The notes: generated by a model from the letters alone, not told the origin. A stretch of 64,000 nucleotides of DNA from Oryzias latipes (GCF_002234675.1 NC_019875.2:28827818-28891817), one strand, 5' to 3'. Counted from the first letter of the stretch, positions 19,860 to 34,840 are shown. Numbers and translations are program-made.

Positions 19860-20790
19860 CTGAAATCTCGCGAGAACTGAGAACTTGGGCGCGTCTGACG
19901 CAATAAAGACACAAATAAAAATAAATATTAAATCATACATTTGGCACGGAGGTCCATTGTTGAGCAAATGTTTAGAACTGACGCATAAAAGTGAAATTGT
20001 ACATGTTCTAAAAGTCACTTCTATTATTGCACTGCATTAAATTGTTTTGTTAAAACCACAAAGGCATGATTTAGAAATAATAGGAACCAATCCAGTACCC
20101 AACTATGTTTGTACAACATGGAATATAACATAATAAACTAGTTACTTTTTAAAGAAAAAATAGGAAGTTAAAACATTAAGAAATATTCCAAGAAAACAAT
20201 TTTCTAATAATAAACAGTAATTTTAGGGCTTAGAGAAGCATTTAAGTACAGTAATAATGCATCTCGCCGCATTCAAACCTATATATCTAGATGCATCACT
20301 TTTGAGGATTCTTTTTTGCAATAAGCATCCTTTTTCAAATTGACATCTTACTGTGGCCAGGTGTCAGGAATCCCATTTTTACATATTTTTCAGTTTGAAT
20401 TCTAAAATTCCACCTCTTATTTAAAGCTTTTTATTGGTATTTTTTTATTGTCAACCTTTTTTGCGTTCTTAAAAAAAAACAAAAACAAATTGCAAATAAG
20501 TTTGAAGTGATAAAGTTGAAGTTTACATGTTGCACAACGCACTGATAATTGTAAAAGAAAAATTAAAGTAAAATGAAATTGAACACAGTAATTTATTTTA
20601 TCAGGACTGATCCAAATATGTGGTACAAAATCCAACAGATTTTGTGTTACTATTGCTTTTATGCAAATGAAAAGTTTGATTTAGATCTTTCCCTTTTCTT
20701 TAGCAGTTTCTTCAATATGTATAAACATTTCACCCTTTATAATACCCAAAAAAGAACATTTTAATATTCAAGATAAATAAACTCAGGGAG
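19860..20790. other. Intergenic gap between fuz and gng5
   Basis: AT-rich sequence with no recognised gene, RNA or repeat. The gng5 3' end probably lies near 20,790, where a minus-strand AATAAAAAC occurs (plus-strand GTTTTTATT at about 20,804). Confidence 0.5.
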
Positions 20791-21334
20791 TAGTAAAGAA
20801 GTTTGTTTTTATTAAATATAAAAAGGTCAAAAAGAACAATGATTACTCAAACAAAGTAATACAAAAGGGCGCACAACTTTACCAAAAAAACACAATGTGC
20901 CATGAAAAAAAATCAAACTACCAATATTTTTCCACTGTGGCTGAAAAAGAAAACAATCTTTTCTCCAGAAATGAGCCCAATTTGCCCACATCTGAGACAT
21001 CTTCCCGTGGCAGTGCGATGGCTAGGCATGAGGAGTAGTGTTGAGGTTTATCTCCCTGTAGATGATATCAAGGCCTAAAGAAGAAAGACACATACTGTAT
21101 AAAAATACATTTGACTCTTTTAACTGATAAGTACAGGTGTGAAGCCACAAGCTCTATTTCAGTTTACAGATTAACCGTCTTTAAAATGAACTGAATTCCT
21201 CAATAGTTCAGATTTGGTGATGGCTTTTGGTTTCTAGAAGTGCTGTTAGTACTTGCACTGCAGCATGAAGTACAAGTATGAGCATGTGAGAATGTTACGC
21301 GTGTGGCTGACTTACCAAAACAACAAGGAAGTTC

Positions 21335-23022
<1,688 letters not shown>

Positions 23023-23196
23023 TCTTGCCGCTGGATGTCTAAAGTTCGAGGTTTCGGTGCTGCCGTCCGGAAAAGTGATGCTAAAGGATGAGGACTTCCG
23101 GCGGGCTCTGGTTTTTCAACTTTAAAGCAGAAAAAAACGAAACGACCGCCAGGGGGCGCCAACGACAAAAAAAACCATCGTTTTGAAAAAAGATCC

Positions 23197-23202
23197 TTTA
23201 TT
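23197..23202 (-). terminator. ssx2ip: ssx2ip poly(A) signal AATAAA
   Basis: AATAAA on the minus strand about 205 bp after the ssx2ip stop and about 175 bp before the gng5 ATG. The two minus-strand genes are therefore nearly back to back, with little room for a separate gng5 promoter beyond 23,030-23,190. Confidence 0.55.
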
Positions 23203-23407
23203 GTGCTGTCACGCAAATTAAAAATAATCCACCACTTCACATTCAACTGAATCAATAATTTATACTTAAAATATGTCACATAGATAATGAGAGAGTTTAT
23301 TAGCTTGTGAGAATACGACTCAAAGTGCATTTGTGTTCAATCGGTGGAGATGAATGATTTGTCAGAGGTCAAGACAATCAATAACGGAGTTGTAGATCTT
23401 TCACCAA

Positions 23408-26400
23408 CTAAGTCAGCGGGTTTTTATCTTCATCTAATGAGAAAATACTCAGATCACTGGAGCAAACTTTGCTTTTTGATTTGAGCCAGGATTCCTCGTC
23501 CTCGGTGGCGCTCGACTCCTGCCAGCGTCTTTGATTTGAATGTCTGGAGGAGCTGAAATGGACACGAATAAAAAATTAAAGCAAAACATATAAAAAAAAA
23601 AAAACCTTAAAGAAAATGTTATAATTGCAGCCCAAAAGGGGGAATAGATGGTCCTTATGATTAACTTTCAAATATTCAGACCACAGTACCTGTAGTCTGG
23701 GATGAGTCGGAGTGTGCGACAGACGTCAATCGTGGATGGCACAGCAGCAGATTTTGAAGACTTGGGAGTGGAGAATGTAGTGTAGGCGGAGGATTTGACC
23801 GGTGGAGCTTTAGAAGACGACGTCCTGATCTCAGGCTCACTTTCTAATAGTTAATCGGCAATGATAAAAAAAATAGGTAACAAAGAAATGCTAAAAGCCT
23901 TTTTAAATGAAAGATTTCCTCTAATTGAAACCTTAGATGATTCATTTTTTTTTTGCCACTGCATCATACTTTCTATAACTAACAATCTTTAGGATACACT
24001 TATCTCAGCGACAAGCCTTAAATAATTATAAAAACAAATGAAACGTAAAGACTTGCTCGACTTACTAACTGAAAGGGCACTTTGACCGTCTGATGAGGAA
24101 GATCTCATGCGGTCTGCAAAGGGAGTCATGCTCAGAAACTGATGCTTGAGCCAGGCAGCTCGGTCCTCCTCAAAAGCCCTTTTCTGTGGAAACCGACAGC
24201 ATGGCGTGAATGGGGGACATCAGCGGAGCCACTCTGCGGCACAACCTTGGAGGCGGGGTTACCTCTCGCCCCAGTCTGATGGCAGCTTCGGTGAAGTTCT
24301 TTCTCTCCTTTTCAAAGTTTCTCTTCTGCTCGTCGAAGAGCCTCCATTCCTCCTTGAGGCGCTCCTTCTCCTCCAGCGTGTAGCAGCCATTGAGAAGAGC
24401 TGCCGTCTCATCGTCAAATGATGTGTTGAGTTGTTGCTGATGGACAAAAACACTATTTAAAACAAGTCATCTATCATTTGCCTCAGCTTTTAAAAAGAAA
24501 AAAAAAAGAATATTTCACCCATAAACAAGTCCCAGTTTTGGTGCTTATTACCCAATTTGCTGAGCTTTCCTCCCAAAAACTGACCTGCAGGAGCTGCTGC
24601 TGTGCATGGATGAACTCTTTGCACTGCTGAACTTCGAGCCTCATCCTTTCCACCTCGTGCTCATGCGTTTCCAGAGGGATCACCTCTGCGTTGGACGGCG
24701 GTTGATTCTGCACCAGAGACGCTACAAGGCAAGAGGGAATCAAACGGTTAGAGTTTTCGGACGGACACCCACCCCCCACACACACATTTAGAGGTTTGGC
24801 AACACAGAGGCTGTGTCCGAACTCCCACCCTAACCCCCAACTACTAAAAACCTACATAGTGCGGCATTATGTCGAGCCCTGAATTTTAAAAGATTTTTTT
24901 TTTTTTTAAACGGCGGATATGATGTCATCGACTTCTCAAAGTTCAAATCTAATTGATATGAAGATTTTGCGACGATTATTTATGAGTCCACTGTCGTCTG
25001 AAGACAAAAACATTGATGTTTTATCAAAAATAATACATTTAAACACATTTTTATTTGGGCAGAAATTGTTCAAACGCAATGCATTGTGGTCTATATTCGT
25101 CGATCTAGTGAGCATCGATGCACACTGGTTTTTCGCAGAGACTTCTGGGAACTTTCTAGGGCACTGGATTTTGAATTGTGGATTCTGACAGCACTAGAGA
25201 AATGACCAACGCCCTATATAGTGGACTGTATAGTGAGTAGGGAAGGAATTCTGACACAACCCGAGATTTTTCAAATTAAGAAAATATTTAAGGCCACTGT
25301 GCCGTTTACAACTACCGCCAGTAATATTAGGCATTATTTATCCTGTAACGGGCTGAGAATATTATTTTGTTCAATTATATGGCCTTATTTTAAGTACTGT
25401 GTTGAAGTGTGATGTAATATGTTGTTCAGTTGACTGCACCTTCATACCTTGGTTGTCTAACTTCTGCACGTGGTTCCTGAGTTTCCTCCACTGCTGCCGG
25501 ATGCTGTTGGTCAGCTGTTCTCGAGCGTGCTCACAAGACTGGTCCAGAGTTTCCCTGCTGGTCTCTGCGCTCCTCTCCTCTCTATCCGAGTCCCCCTGTG
25601 ACTCAAGAGCGGGAACAAATGACTTATCCTATCCAATCATGTTTGGCTCCGTTTTTCAGTGTTGTGATGTACACACACATGTTTAAAAAACACACAAAAA
25701 CACTTTATTACCAGCTCCTGGCTCTCCTCCGCAGAGCCTCCTCTGTTCAAAGGCGGACATGGACTCAGGATGTGCATCATCTCCTTCTTCATCTGCTGCA
25801 GGACTTTTTGGAGTTCGGCGTTTTCCAGCATCAGGGCCCTCTGACTGGCCTCGTAGTCACTCAGCAGGGATTTGTACATCTCAGCCTCACGGCTGCAAAG
25901 CGCGTTCAAACAGGCGCAGATGAGATCTGGAACACCGTCTCAATACGACCGAGGAGCGGCAGAGTTTCGGGATACCTGGCTGTCGCTTTCGCAGTTTTCC
26001 AGTGGCTCCTTTTCCCGTCTGACCTTCCAACAGAATTCAGCATTTCAATGGCTGTGAAGCAAAAAAGAGGGGAAATGCACGAAGCCTTAAAAAGAACTCC
26101 ACACTATATTATGGAAAGAGAATCCCAAATTTACCAAGTTTCTTGTCTTTTCTGTCGACCAACAGTTGGCTCAGGCGCTCCTTCAGTTTAGCAGCTTCTC
26201 TCTCTTTCCTCTTGGCATCATGACTGTACTGAGAGGCACGACTGGCAATGATACTTTGGAGCTTTTGGACCTGTTATTGATTGGACCATTGATTGAAGTG
26301 TTAGTGAGGCGCTTCGTTTGTCGCGTAAGGAGTTTTTAAAACGTCAACTTTGACTTCTTAGAGATGAGACATCCATCTACCTCATCCTTTTCTGTTTTTA

Positions 26401-27791
26401 AGCAGCTCTGGAGAGTCTTCAGCTTGAGTTGGAGCTGCCTCTCCGTCTCATGCAGGCCCGATTTTTCTCGTATGGAAAGTTCCAACTGGTCCTGAGGGGT
26501 AAACAAATACAGAAAGCAGCTCAACGTGAAAGGATGTTCAGCTCAGGACCACATCCTAAAAGGTTCCTTTTTCCAACTCTTTTACATGCAAGACAGTTTG
26601 CCAAATCACTCCTTAAAAAACAAAAAACGAGTCTTTATTCCACTTCACCTGAATGAAACTTAAACTGAATGATTCAAAAGGATCCATGAGAGCTGCTCAC
26701 GTGCCTTAAGTCTGGAATTGCTCGTCTGCATGTGCTCCAAGGTGCTGGTCTTCTTTAGCTGCTCCTTCTCCAGCTCCTCTACGTTGTTCATGCTCCTCCT
26801 GTGAATCTGCAGCAGCTCATACATGGCGTTCAGCGCCGGCGCTGCATTCAGACTGGCTCTCCCGGGGGGGTCGGCCTGGATGTGTGCGGCGAGGCCCAGC
26901 GAGCCAAGTTCCTGATGGAGGATTCGATAAAAGTAGAGATAATTTAATCATTGCAGTCCTTTAGTCCTTAAAACTGTGTTTTCCAAATGCTCCTGTGGCG
27001 TTTTTAGGATGATCAGAAGATCAAACTTGCATTTCTGAGTGTTACTTTCTTCAAATCGTTGTGAATCAGGAGCAGACGAAAACATGCAGTTAAAAAAAAT
27101 ATGGTATTTGTGAGGTAGAAAATAAACTGGACGGGTGTAGAGCTCCAATTTTGCTCGCCGTTCTTGTTGCACTGCTAATGTTAGTTAGGTTGAAAGTGTA
27201 AACAGAGACCTCTCAGTTGTGGGTGATGGGAAAGGGGGGGGGCAAGGCAAATTTCTCTGGGACATCGTTTCTGCTGGTAAACGCCAGGGTTTTTCCCTTT
27301 TGGCCTTAAAAACGTCATAATAATACTTAAAAGACCACTGGGATTACTCATTCATAGTTTTTCCTCAAACCTGATTGATGTAGGAAATGCATTGAGGAAT
27401 GTTGTCTTCAGTGCAGAAAGCACTTATCACACTGTAGGAGCTTTTAGAGGAAGGCAGGGAATAGGCAGACATGAGGTTGTTGTGCCTGGAGGGGGACATC
27501 GCCACATGTGATAAGATGGAGATCTCATAATTATCTAAAAGAAAAAGGAAAAAAAAAACAATAAGAATGCAATTATTATAACAGCTACAACAATCAATCG
27601 GTTGTCCTTTCCTCTTCTGGGAAAAAGAATTAGGTCGCTGTTTGAAATGAGAGCAAAAATGTGGGTCATCTCAAGCAGATCCAAGAATAGGAAGCTCATG
27701 GCTCTTTCTCGTTTTAAAACGGAGCAGATCTACTATAAAACATGAACATATCTTTACCCATCGATGTCTCAGTCAACCCCCAGTCTCCCAT
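23408..27791 (-). CDS. ssx2ip: SSX2-interacting protein (ADIP), 13 coding exons
   Basis: Ssx2ip/ADIP is a coiled-coil protein of centriolar satellites and adherens junctions (it binds afadin and alpha-actinin) that supports centrosome and cilium assembly. Exons: 27,791-27,758; 27,534-27,371; 26,911-26,705; 26,491-26,381; 26,270-26,135; 26,051-25,976; 25,892-25,712; 25,595-25,448; 24,721-24,585; 24,436-24,263; 24,183-24,066; 23,843-23,690; 23,552-23,408. Together they give 594 residues, close to human (614). The start [11 protein letters not shown] matches human MGDW; then [18 protein letters not shown], the coiled coils, [30 protein letters not shown] and [18 protein letters not shown] follow. 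All junctions are GT-AG except the end of exon 3, where only a GC donor (AAG|GCACGT) keeps the frame. Confidence 0.94.
26975..27347 (-). repeat. Family A repeat copy in ssx2ip intron 2
   Basis: Shares with other copies ATTTCTGAGTGTTACTTTCT, TGTGAATCAGGAGCAGAC, GCACTGCTAATGTTAG and AAAAGACCACTGGGATTACT. It is an old, shortened copy lying between exons 3 and 2. Confidence 0.7.
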
Positions 27792-29146
27792 ATCACTGCA
27801 GCATCAGCAGACAGGGACCGGAGCTCACGGGGTCTCCAGGGAAGCGGATTAGCCCAAAGGCCGGAGAATCCCGGAGGACCGAGCCCTGCGACGGAGCAGC
27901 AAACCACGAGGCAGATCAGCGTGACATAATCTGACCTAATGCTGGATTAACAGTCACACGAGAGCGCCGGCGAGGGTTACACCAGGGGTTCCTTCCCATT
28001 AGCCCCCCAACAGTAAAAAATGAACTACAGGGACACGATGTCAAAGATTGATTCACTGTTTTTAAATTCTGTTTGAATATTAGGGCAAAAAATAAATAAA
28101 TAGGTGGGAATAAAGTTTTAAATTATGTGAAAAAAGTCAAAATCTTACTAGAATAAAATTGTGAATTCATTATTTAAAAAGATGTGATTTCACGTGGGGA
28201 AAAAAAAAACATGTTTTTGTAAAATAGGACTTTTCTGAAAATAAAGTAATGCATTAACAACACAAAATGGATGAGAAGTGTGAATTATCTGCAGCATAAA
28301 TTAAAAGGATAATGTTGGACTGTTTTTGTGGAAACATTTTAAAAGCTAAATGGTGATTTTTTTTTTCTTTGTTAAATCGCCCCTTTGTATAGCATAAATT
28401 TTTTAATTTGTGTTAATTTAATCATTTTATTATTTTAAATTGTTGATTTTTTTCATAATTTATAATACATCTTTAAATTTGTTTAAATAATATTACTTTA
28501 TCCTCAAATTGTTAATTTATTTCTCATAATTTTAAAAGTTTATTCTGATAAATTGTTGTAAAAATATATAATTTTACAAATTATTCTTTTAAAATGTTGG
28601 CTTTTTCATCATAATTTTACGACTTTGTCATATATTTATTTATTTTTCTTATTTTGTGGTGACCCTAATTCTCCGCCCTACATAACTGAATAAATGTATT
28701 TTTTAATTGTATTTTATTGTTCAAACGTTAAAGCAGCTCTGATCAAACTGGCTGGACAGGATGTAATTTAACCATAAACAAGCCACGCCCACAACTTTCC
28801 CTGTTTAAACTTGTATTCAGAAATCATTGAGGACATTCTGTTCACGAATAAAAGAAAACTTGTTTGGTTTTTAAGTTACAAAATGAAGATAAAGGCATGT
28901 GAGGAATTTTTCCAAAAGGTTTATTTATATAAAGGCACCTTGGTGTACAAGGTGAAACATTATATCGTGATCATATTTATTTTATTTTATTTGGATTAAT
29001 GACAAAACAACCAAGTGTTAGCAAAGCGTTTAGGGTTTTGTCCGTTAAATAAACGTTTTCTTAAAATAAATAAATAAAATCCTCTTATTCGGTTTAGCAA
29101 ATCTGCTTATCTGCTCTGCTAGCAGCACGCGCCATAAACAAACTCA

Positions 29147-29250
29147 CCGCTGCTGATGGGTCGACCCGAACCGAGTGTCTAACTTCGGCGATGTCCGTCA
29201 AATCAGCGGGAGCCTCCGTCATCAGACACACCTGCAAATTCCGGGCAGAA
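29147..29250 (-). other. ssx2ip: Probable ssx2ip 5' UTR exon with an upstream ORF
   Basis: A GC-richer block ends in a strong donor (GCAGCG|GTGAGT, boundary at 29,147). It contains an ATG and 25 open codons, MTEAPADLTDIAEV onward. That frame does not join correctly to the 27,534 exon (it enters in the wrong phase), while the exon at 27,758 does. So this block is best read as non-coding leader with a small upstream ORF, or as an alternative first exon. Intron sequence 27,792-29,146 is AT-rich with no other gene. Confidence 0.45.
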
Positions 29251-29443
29251 CCTGCGTGTCATTCTTTTCGCATTAACGATTTCTGCCAAAAAAAATAAGT
29301 AGTCCCGAAAAGCAGAAAACTCGCGGCGTGTCTATTGATAAGCTGGCCGAGGCTGTGTTTTTCTTTTTCTTTTTTTTTTTTACGTGCGTGAAGCCGTCGG
29401 CTTTCTGCTGCTCCGACTAAACCGCGGCGTCATTGGCGGAACT

Positions 29444-29456
29444 GTTGTTAAGCAAC
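29444..29456 (+). promoter_or_regulatory. ssx2ip: X-box-like palindrome upstream of ssx2ip
   Basis: GTTGTTAAGCAAC has RFX half sites GTTGTT and AGCAAC around a one-base spacer. It is about 200 bp upstream of the inferred leader exon, next to a CATTGG (inverted CCAAT) at about 29,431. The match is weaker than the fuz site. Confidence 0.35.
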
Positions 29457-29667
29457 CAGTATGCGAGTCGGACATTGGATGTGGGCGGACACATAGGATT
29501 TTGAAACCGTCTCCACAGCGCCCTCGCGTGGTAACACGAGGTGGTTATCTTAATAAATTAAACCACTGCAAATGCAAGACTAAAGTGCATAAAAATTTCA
29601 AATTGTAATGAAATAAACATTTAATATAACTTGCATTTAAAATAATCACACACCTTATAATATTAGG

Positions 29668-29669
<2 letters not shown>

Positions 29670-29757
<88 letters not shown>

Positions 29758-29767
29758 GTTATTATTA
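29670..29767 (+). repeat. ATT trinucleotide microsatellite
   Basis: About 98 bp of almost perfect ATT units with one interruption (GTT) near the right end. It lies in the gap upstream of ssx2ip. Confidence 0.97.
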
Positions 29768-30470
29768 AAGAAAAACAACAATTCAAAACAAGAGGACACC
29801 TTAAATCTTTATGGTAGGGTTAATGTCATAATTTGGTCATTTTTGACAGAAACAAACTAAGAGCCTGATACCTTCAACCCACCAAAGACACTTGAACAAA
29901 AAGAATAGCAAATAACTCCATTCAGGGATCAATAGGCAGAAAACTATAGGCTCCATGAACAATCTGTGAATCCATACAGTGACATGTTTGCCTTTTGTAC
30001 AGCATATTCACATTTTTGGGGGTTTGGTATAAAAGTGAAAAGATGAGATTTCTTTTTGAAATTTTTCTTCTAGGGCTGGTTGTTTTTTGTTAATTTTCAG
30101 AGGAACAATGTGGGATTTTGTCTGTTGCATTCTGTTATAAAAAGTACTTTGTGGAATTTTTTTTCTTTTTGCTCACATTTCAGTGTGTTGGAATATTCAG
30201 TTTGATAGAAAACGTAGAAAAAAATAGAAATGTAAAAACGGCGCTGTAATGTTCTACTTGGAGGCTTTGACTTTACATTTAGTGCCGATGGAAATGTGCA
30301 AAAGTACAAAGTTATTCACTGATGGAAGCACTGAGAAATGTAAATTCATGACACACGGAGCAAACAATGCAAGGCAATGTGAGGTGGTTTAACTGTTTAT
30401 CTCCAAAACAATTGATGATTCAGAAAAAAGATGATATTGATTATTGCGCATGTATGTCTGCCTGTAACTA
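29768..30470. other. Gap between ssx2ip leader and mcoln3 stop
   Basis: AT-rich with no gene. The right-hand part is presumably the mcoln3 3' UTR, but I saw no unambiguous AATAAA close to the stop. Confidence 0.5.
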
Positions 30471-30472
30471 CA

Positions 30473-33400
30473 TCATCCATAGCAGCCACATGGAGACACA
30501 CAGCAGGTGGAAGGCTCCACGTCCGTCTGGTATTTTCCAGACTCCGGCTGGTCTCTGCATTCTGCCATGAAGATGTGAAGCTGGGACACAGATTCCTTGT
30601 CTTTCTGGTGATGCTGAAAAGGAAACGTTTTATTTAGAAAGTGCTGACTGAAGACAGATATGTGTTTGAAACCGGTAATGACTGTGTGCTTACAACATAC
30701 TAACTTTGATGGTTTCATAGGTGTCGGTGATGAGAGCAATGAACAAGCTGAGAACCATGTAAATGAACAGGGAGATGAAGGAGTAGAGGTAGAGCCGGCT
30801 GAAGAGCCAAACCATGTAGCAGTTGTCTCGAGTTTTCAGAAAGGTGGCGTACATATCATCTCCGTTAATGAGGGAGAAGAGGCATTCTGTCACTTTGCCC
30901 AGTGTGCGGAACTGGAAGATAAAAAATAAATGATGGGAGTTAATTAGATTTCATTGTTTAATGACTGTCAAGGAGCAGTGAAGACAAAAATAAATGGTGT
31001 TTAGAAATTGTATTTGATAAGAACAAGAGCAAGACCAAGAATTAAAAAAAATATGAACAAAAAAAGAAAATGAATGAGAAGAGGGATGGGAATAAGACGA
31101 AGAAATAAGAATAGGAATATGTATAAAAACATGGATCAAGAAAAGGGATAAGAGAATTAATTAGAATAAGGAATAACAATGAAGCTGAAAAGTTTTCTTT
31201 GTATCTGTGAATTCTTAACTTTTGCAAAACCAAACAGGACATTTATCCTATTGTTTGTACCTTGTCATGGTAAGGTCCAAGGACGATCCAGCCACAGAAG
31301 CAATACCCGAGATAGATCATCGCCACACAGCAGCAAAAACGGATGACATTAGGAAACGCCGCCCTCAGGGTCAGGATTAAGATCTGAGAACAAGTCAAGA
31401 ATTTTACTGGAGGTGTAAATGCACCAACTATCTGCACGAGCAATGATATAAAGTTTAGTGTCACTCCTACATTGTATTTTTTGAAGAAGCCAAGGTAGCG
31501 AATGACGCCGACCCATGAAAGCATTGTTGCTGTTCCCAGCAAGATGCTGCAAATGTCATAGTTGGACTGAAACTTACGCGGAGAAACAGAAAATTACAAC
31601 CTAATTATTTAAAATAATGGTTTCTTCAAACTGTTAATTTGAAGAAATTCTGCACCAAGTTCAATGTCAAACAACAAACCTTTGTCTGAATCCCAATTTT
31701 CATCAGCGACCCTGCCATGGTCAGCACATCGCTGGCTATGATGAGGATGTACCAGCCGTTCACGAACTCCAGCCGGTCCGACAAAGACACCACTTTGTTG
31801 TAGAAGGTGTGGTAGAACCGAGAAAACTCCTGCGTGAGAGAAAACAGAAGCCTGGGAGCGTCCAAACGCACTTTCATGAGAGTAGAAGTTCGTGGAAATC
31901 AGCTGCACATATAGAGATGAGTGTCTATCCAAAAATGCAGTTTCACACATTAAAACCACAAACCTGAGACCCTCAACAAGAAGTAAAAGAGTCAAAATGG
32001 AGATAAATTAACTGAGAACATCCCCAAGATTGATGATGAGGAGGAGGATGGTAGCAGGTTAGCAAAAATAAAAGATCTTTAAGATACAAGAAAAATGCAG
32101 AACATTGCAAAGAAATAGGAAATTACTGAGTTTGAATTATCTAAAACAAGAGAAAGAACAATAAAAACTGAAAAGTTGTTTCCAAATGACAGAAAACAGT
32201 AACAAACTGTATGAAATGACTCCAGGGGCTCAGAATACAGACTGTTTTCTGTTGTTCTGTGTTTTCTTGTGCACGTAGTTTCCATCCAAACTTACAAACT
32301 GGAGTTGGATCCCCTTGATGACAGACCGAGAGCAGAGGATGAGGGAGGTGAAGCACGCCACGATGACCACAGTATCAAACAAGACCAGGAGATAATCAAT
32401 CTTTCCAGCTGAAAATCAGATCCACAGGTTTAGAGACGCTTGAGACTCCAAAAATGTGTTTTTGGTGTTTTTAACGCGCCTTTGTTGCATTCTTTTTAAT
32501 GATGGAGGACATAGATGAAGAGAGATTAAGGTGAAACTTGCATTTCTGAGTATTTCTTTATTCAAATGGTTGTGAATGAGGAGCAGATGAGAAAATCCTG
32601 TTTGGAATAGTTGGTATTTGTGACGTAGAAAATACTCTGGGCGGGTCACAAGTTCCGCTCCATCCTGCAGCATCCTTGTTTTCCTCATCTGAGCTCAAAT
32701 GTTGCTCAGCATTTGTTCTTCACGGCACTTGGTGGTTTTTAACATTACAGTGAAATAAACCTACTGTGCCTCAATCCAGATGGTGCTTTCCAATATCGAT
32801 ACAGTCGATCCATTCGGTTAACGACTTCCCTCATACCGATCGGTATAGTTGGATCGTAGAAATATAAACCGATTCGTCGATTAAGTCAGTGAACCGTGAC
32901 ATCGCTAATTAATCACACTGCCCCCTACTGGTCATCTCCAAGATAGATGTTTTGGTTGAGATCAAACTCACAGTTTCCCTCCACGTTCCAGTCTCTGCAT
33001 TCGTAGATCCTCACTTGATTTTTTACATCAACCTTTATTTTCCCGCTGTGCGCTCGATTATCGAATATTATCTGTAAAAAGACAAAAACAAAGAGAGAGT
33101 TTTTTAGCTTATGTTTTGTTGTAACTGATTGATAATTGACTTAAAATACTGTCACCCACTGTGATATGGAAGTCGTAGCAATCTGGAAGTTCATGGTGCC
33201 TGACAGTCTGCAGGTTGACAGTCTTCAGAGTCAGGTAGACGTTGACTGATAGCAGCCTGGACACATAAACACAGTTCAGACTCTGTGTCAGGCTTCTCAC
33301 CTGTCGTCATAGCAACCTTTCAGCTGGGTCACCTTTTGAAGTCTAAATAGAAGTTGGTGTGTGTCTTGTTGTTTCCCGACGATGCAGAATATATGGAAAC

Positions 33401-34264
33401 ACAATCTACAAAAAGGGTAAAAAAAAAATGTGATTCACTATAAATGTATGATTTCCTCTTTTTGGGTCACACGAAACAGATTATTCTCGCCAGTGATTCA
33501 TAAAAACAAAGTCATGCGAAGAGGTTTGAGGGAATCTTCCACACCGACAGACCTTTCTCGACGTGTGGGTCGATGTCGAACGTATCGTTCCCAGGATCCA
33601 CGTTGCTCTTCCTGTACAGGACTTTGCAGACGGTCAGAGGCGTGAACGTGCCGCCGACCCTCTCGTACGCCAGATTCCCCACTGTCAGGTTCTGGAGATG
33701 ACTGTACTAAAAAGGGATTTCAAAACCGTTTTAACATTTTAACAAAACGACAAGTTCTCTGAGTTTGTTTTGAATTTCTACTACCCTGGAGATCAGATAG
33801 TAGATGTGGTCGTACAGATCAGCTTGGGAGTAAATAGCGTGGCTTCCCTGCCAGTTGTCTTTGTATCCTTTGAGGAACAGATGTCTGAAGGTCATGAGGT
33901 TTTCCTCTTTGAATGTGACCATCATTTCATTACTCAGACCGAAAGACACCAGCTGTTTTGGAAAACAAAAAAGCACAGAAAACAGAGCATAAAGCAGACA
34001 TTTGGAGAACGCAAACACGTCTCCCATGAAACCACAACCCACCTGGACTGTGATGATTGCAATTTTCAATATTTGCAGCATCAGTTTCCAGGGCTTTCGC
34101 CCTCTGGCTCTGTACTTCTGACAGGGGTTCATGAAGTAATACTTGAGCCTACGCCTGAAATCTTCCACCACCGTCGACTCAGGAAAGGGGCCGCTCCATG
34201 CGGCGTGTCCGATCACCCGCCTGGGCTGTGCCGCAGCGGCCAGCAGGGGTTCAGACTCCTCCAT
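30473..34264 (-). CDS. mcoln3: Mucolipin-3 (TRPML3) cation channel, 12 coding exons
   Basis: TRPML channels pass Ca2+ and other cations from endosomes and lysosomes and respond to PI(3,5)P2. Exons: 34,264-34,043; 33,952-33,785; 33,706-33,553; 33,405-33,333; 33,256-33,160; 33,071-32,972; 32,408-32,296; 31,829-31,680; 31,566-31,471; 31,383-31,261; 30,911-30,705; 30,613-30,473. All are in frame, 547 residues (human MCOLN3 553). Seen: [20 protein letters not shown] before TM1; the lumenal domain with [34 protein letters not shown]-like TM5 text [20 protein letters not shown]; the pore loop SLINGDDM (about 445-452); and [27 protein letters not shown] and the SGKY tail favour MCOLN3 over its neighbour MCOLN2. 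A non-coding leader exon probably ends at 34,786. Confidence 0.95.
32440..32700 (-). repeat. Family A repeat copy in mcoln3 intron
   Basis: Contains GATGGAGGACATAGATGAAG, CATTTCTGAGTATTTCTTTA, TGTGAATGAGGAGCAGATGA and GGGCGGGTCACAAG, as other family A copies do. It sits just upstream of the exon at 32,408-32,296 on the minus strand. Confidence 0.75.
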
Positions 34265-34785
34265 CGAGAGCAAACAGCCAAACGTTCGCTGCAGATCAGA
34301 CGTTTTCATAACCAACAGCAAGAGTTCAGCCATTCCAGTCATTCTGATGTTTATCAAACTGGTTCTTCCACTAACTCGTTCTCTCCCTCCTTTTACTGGT
34401 TCAATCTTATTCCAAAAATTATGCAAAATTATTAATAAAAGCTATAAGGTTCTGAAATACATTCTGTTTGCTGCGTTTGCTATTAATGTTTTTCTGCTAA
34501 TTTTAGTTTCAAAAAATATTTAAAAAAAAAATCAGAGCTGTGGAGTTAAAGTTAAGAAAACACAAGTAAATCTTTTCATTCTGAATTAAATCATGCTCTT
34601 AAATGGGCTGTTTTTGGTGTCATTAACATCATTTCCACAGATAAAAAATATAAATCTTGAGTCCTTTCTAACCAAATGGGATTTTATTCCACACAAGGAT
34701 TTGTTTCTATTGTTTTAAACTACTTTTAACAACACAAACTACTGTCGACACAATTTATGATCATAAAGGAGTAAAAGTGGTTTAC

Positions 34786-34840
34786 CTGCGAATAGCTGTT
34801 GTGAAGCAGCGATCTACAGCCCTGTAATCCAGGAGTCCAG
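34786..34840 (-). other. mcoln3: Possible non-coding mcoln3 leader exon
   Basis: A donor sequence CGCAG|GTAAAC ends here on the minus strand. Sequence just above the ATG at 34,264 contains a plausible acceptor (CTGCAG near 34,290). The upper edge of this exon is not defined. Confidence 0.3.

Noticed and set aside
29545-29799. 84-residue frame of poly-Asn
   Set aside because: It is the ATT microsatellite read in frame.
33770-34435. 221-residue plus-strand frame
   Set aside because: It is antisense to mcoln3 exons 1 and 2.
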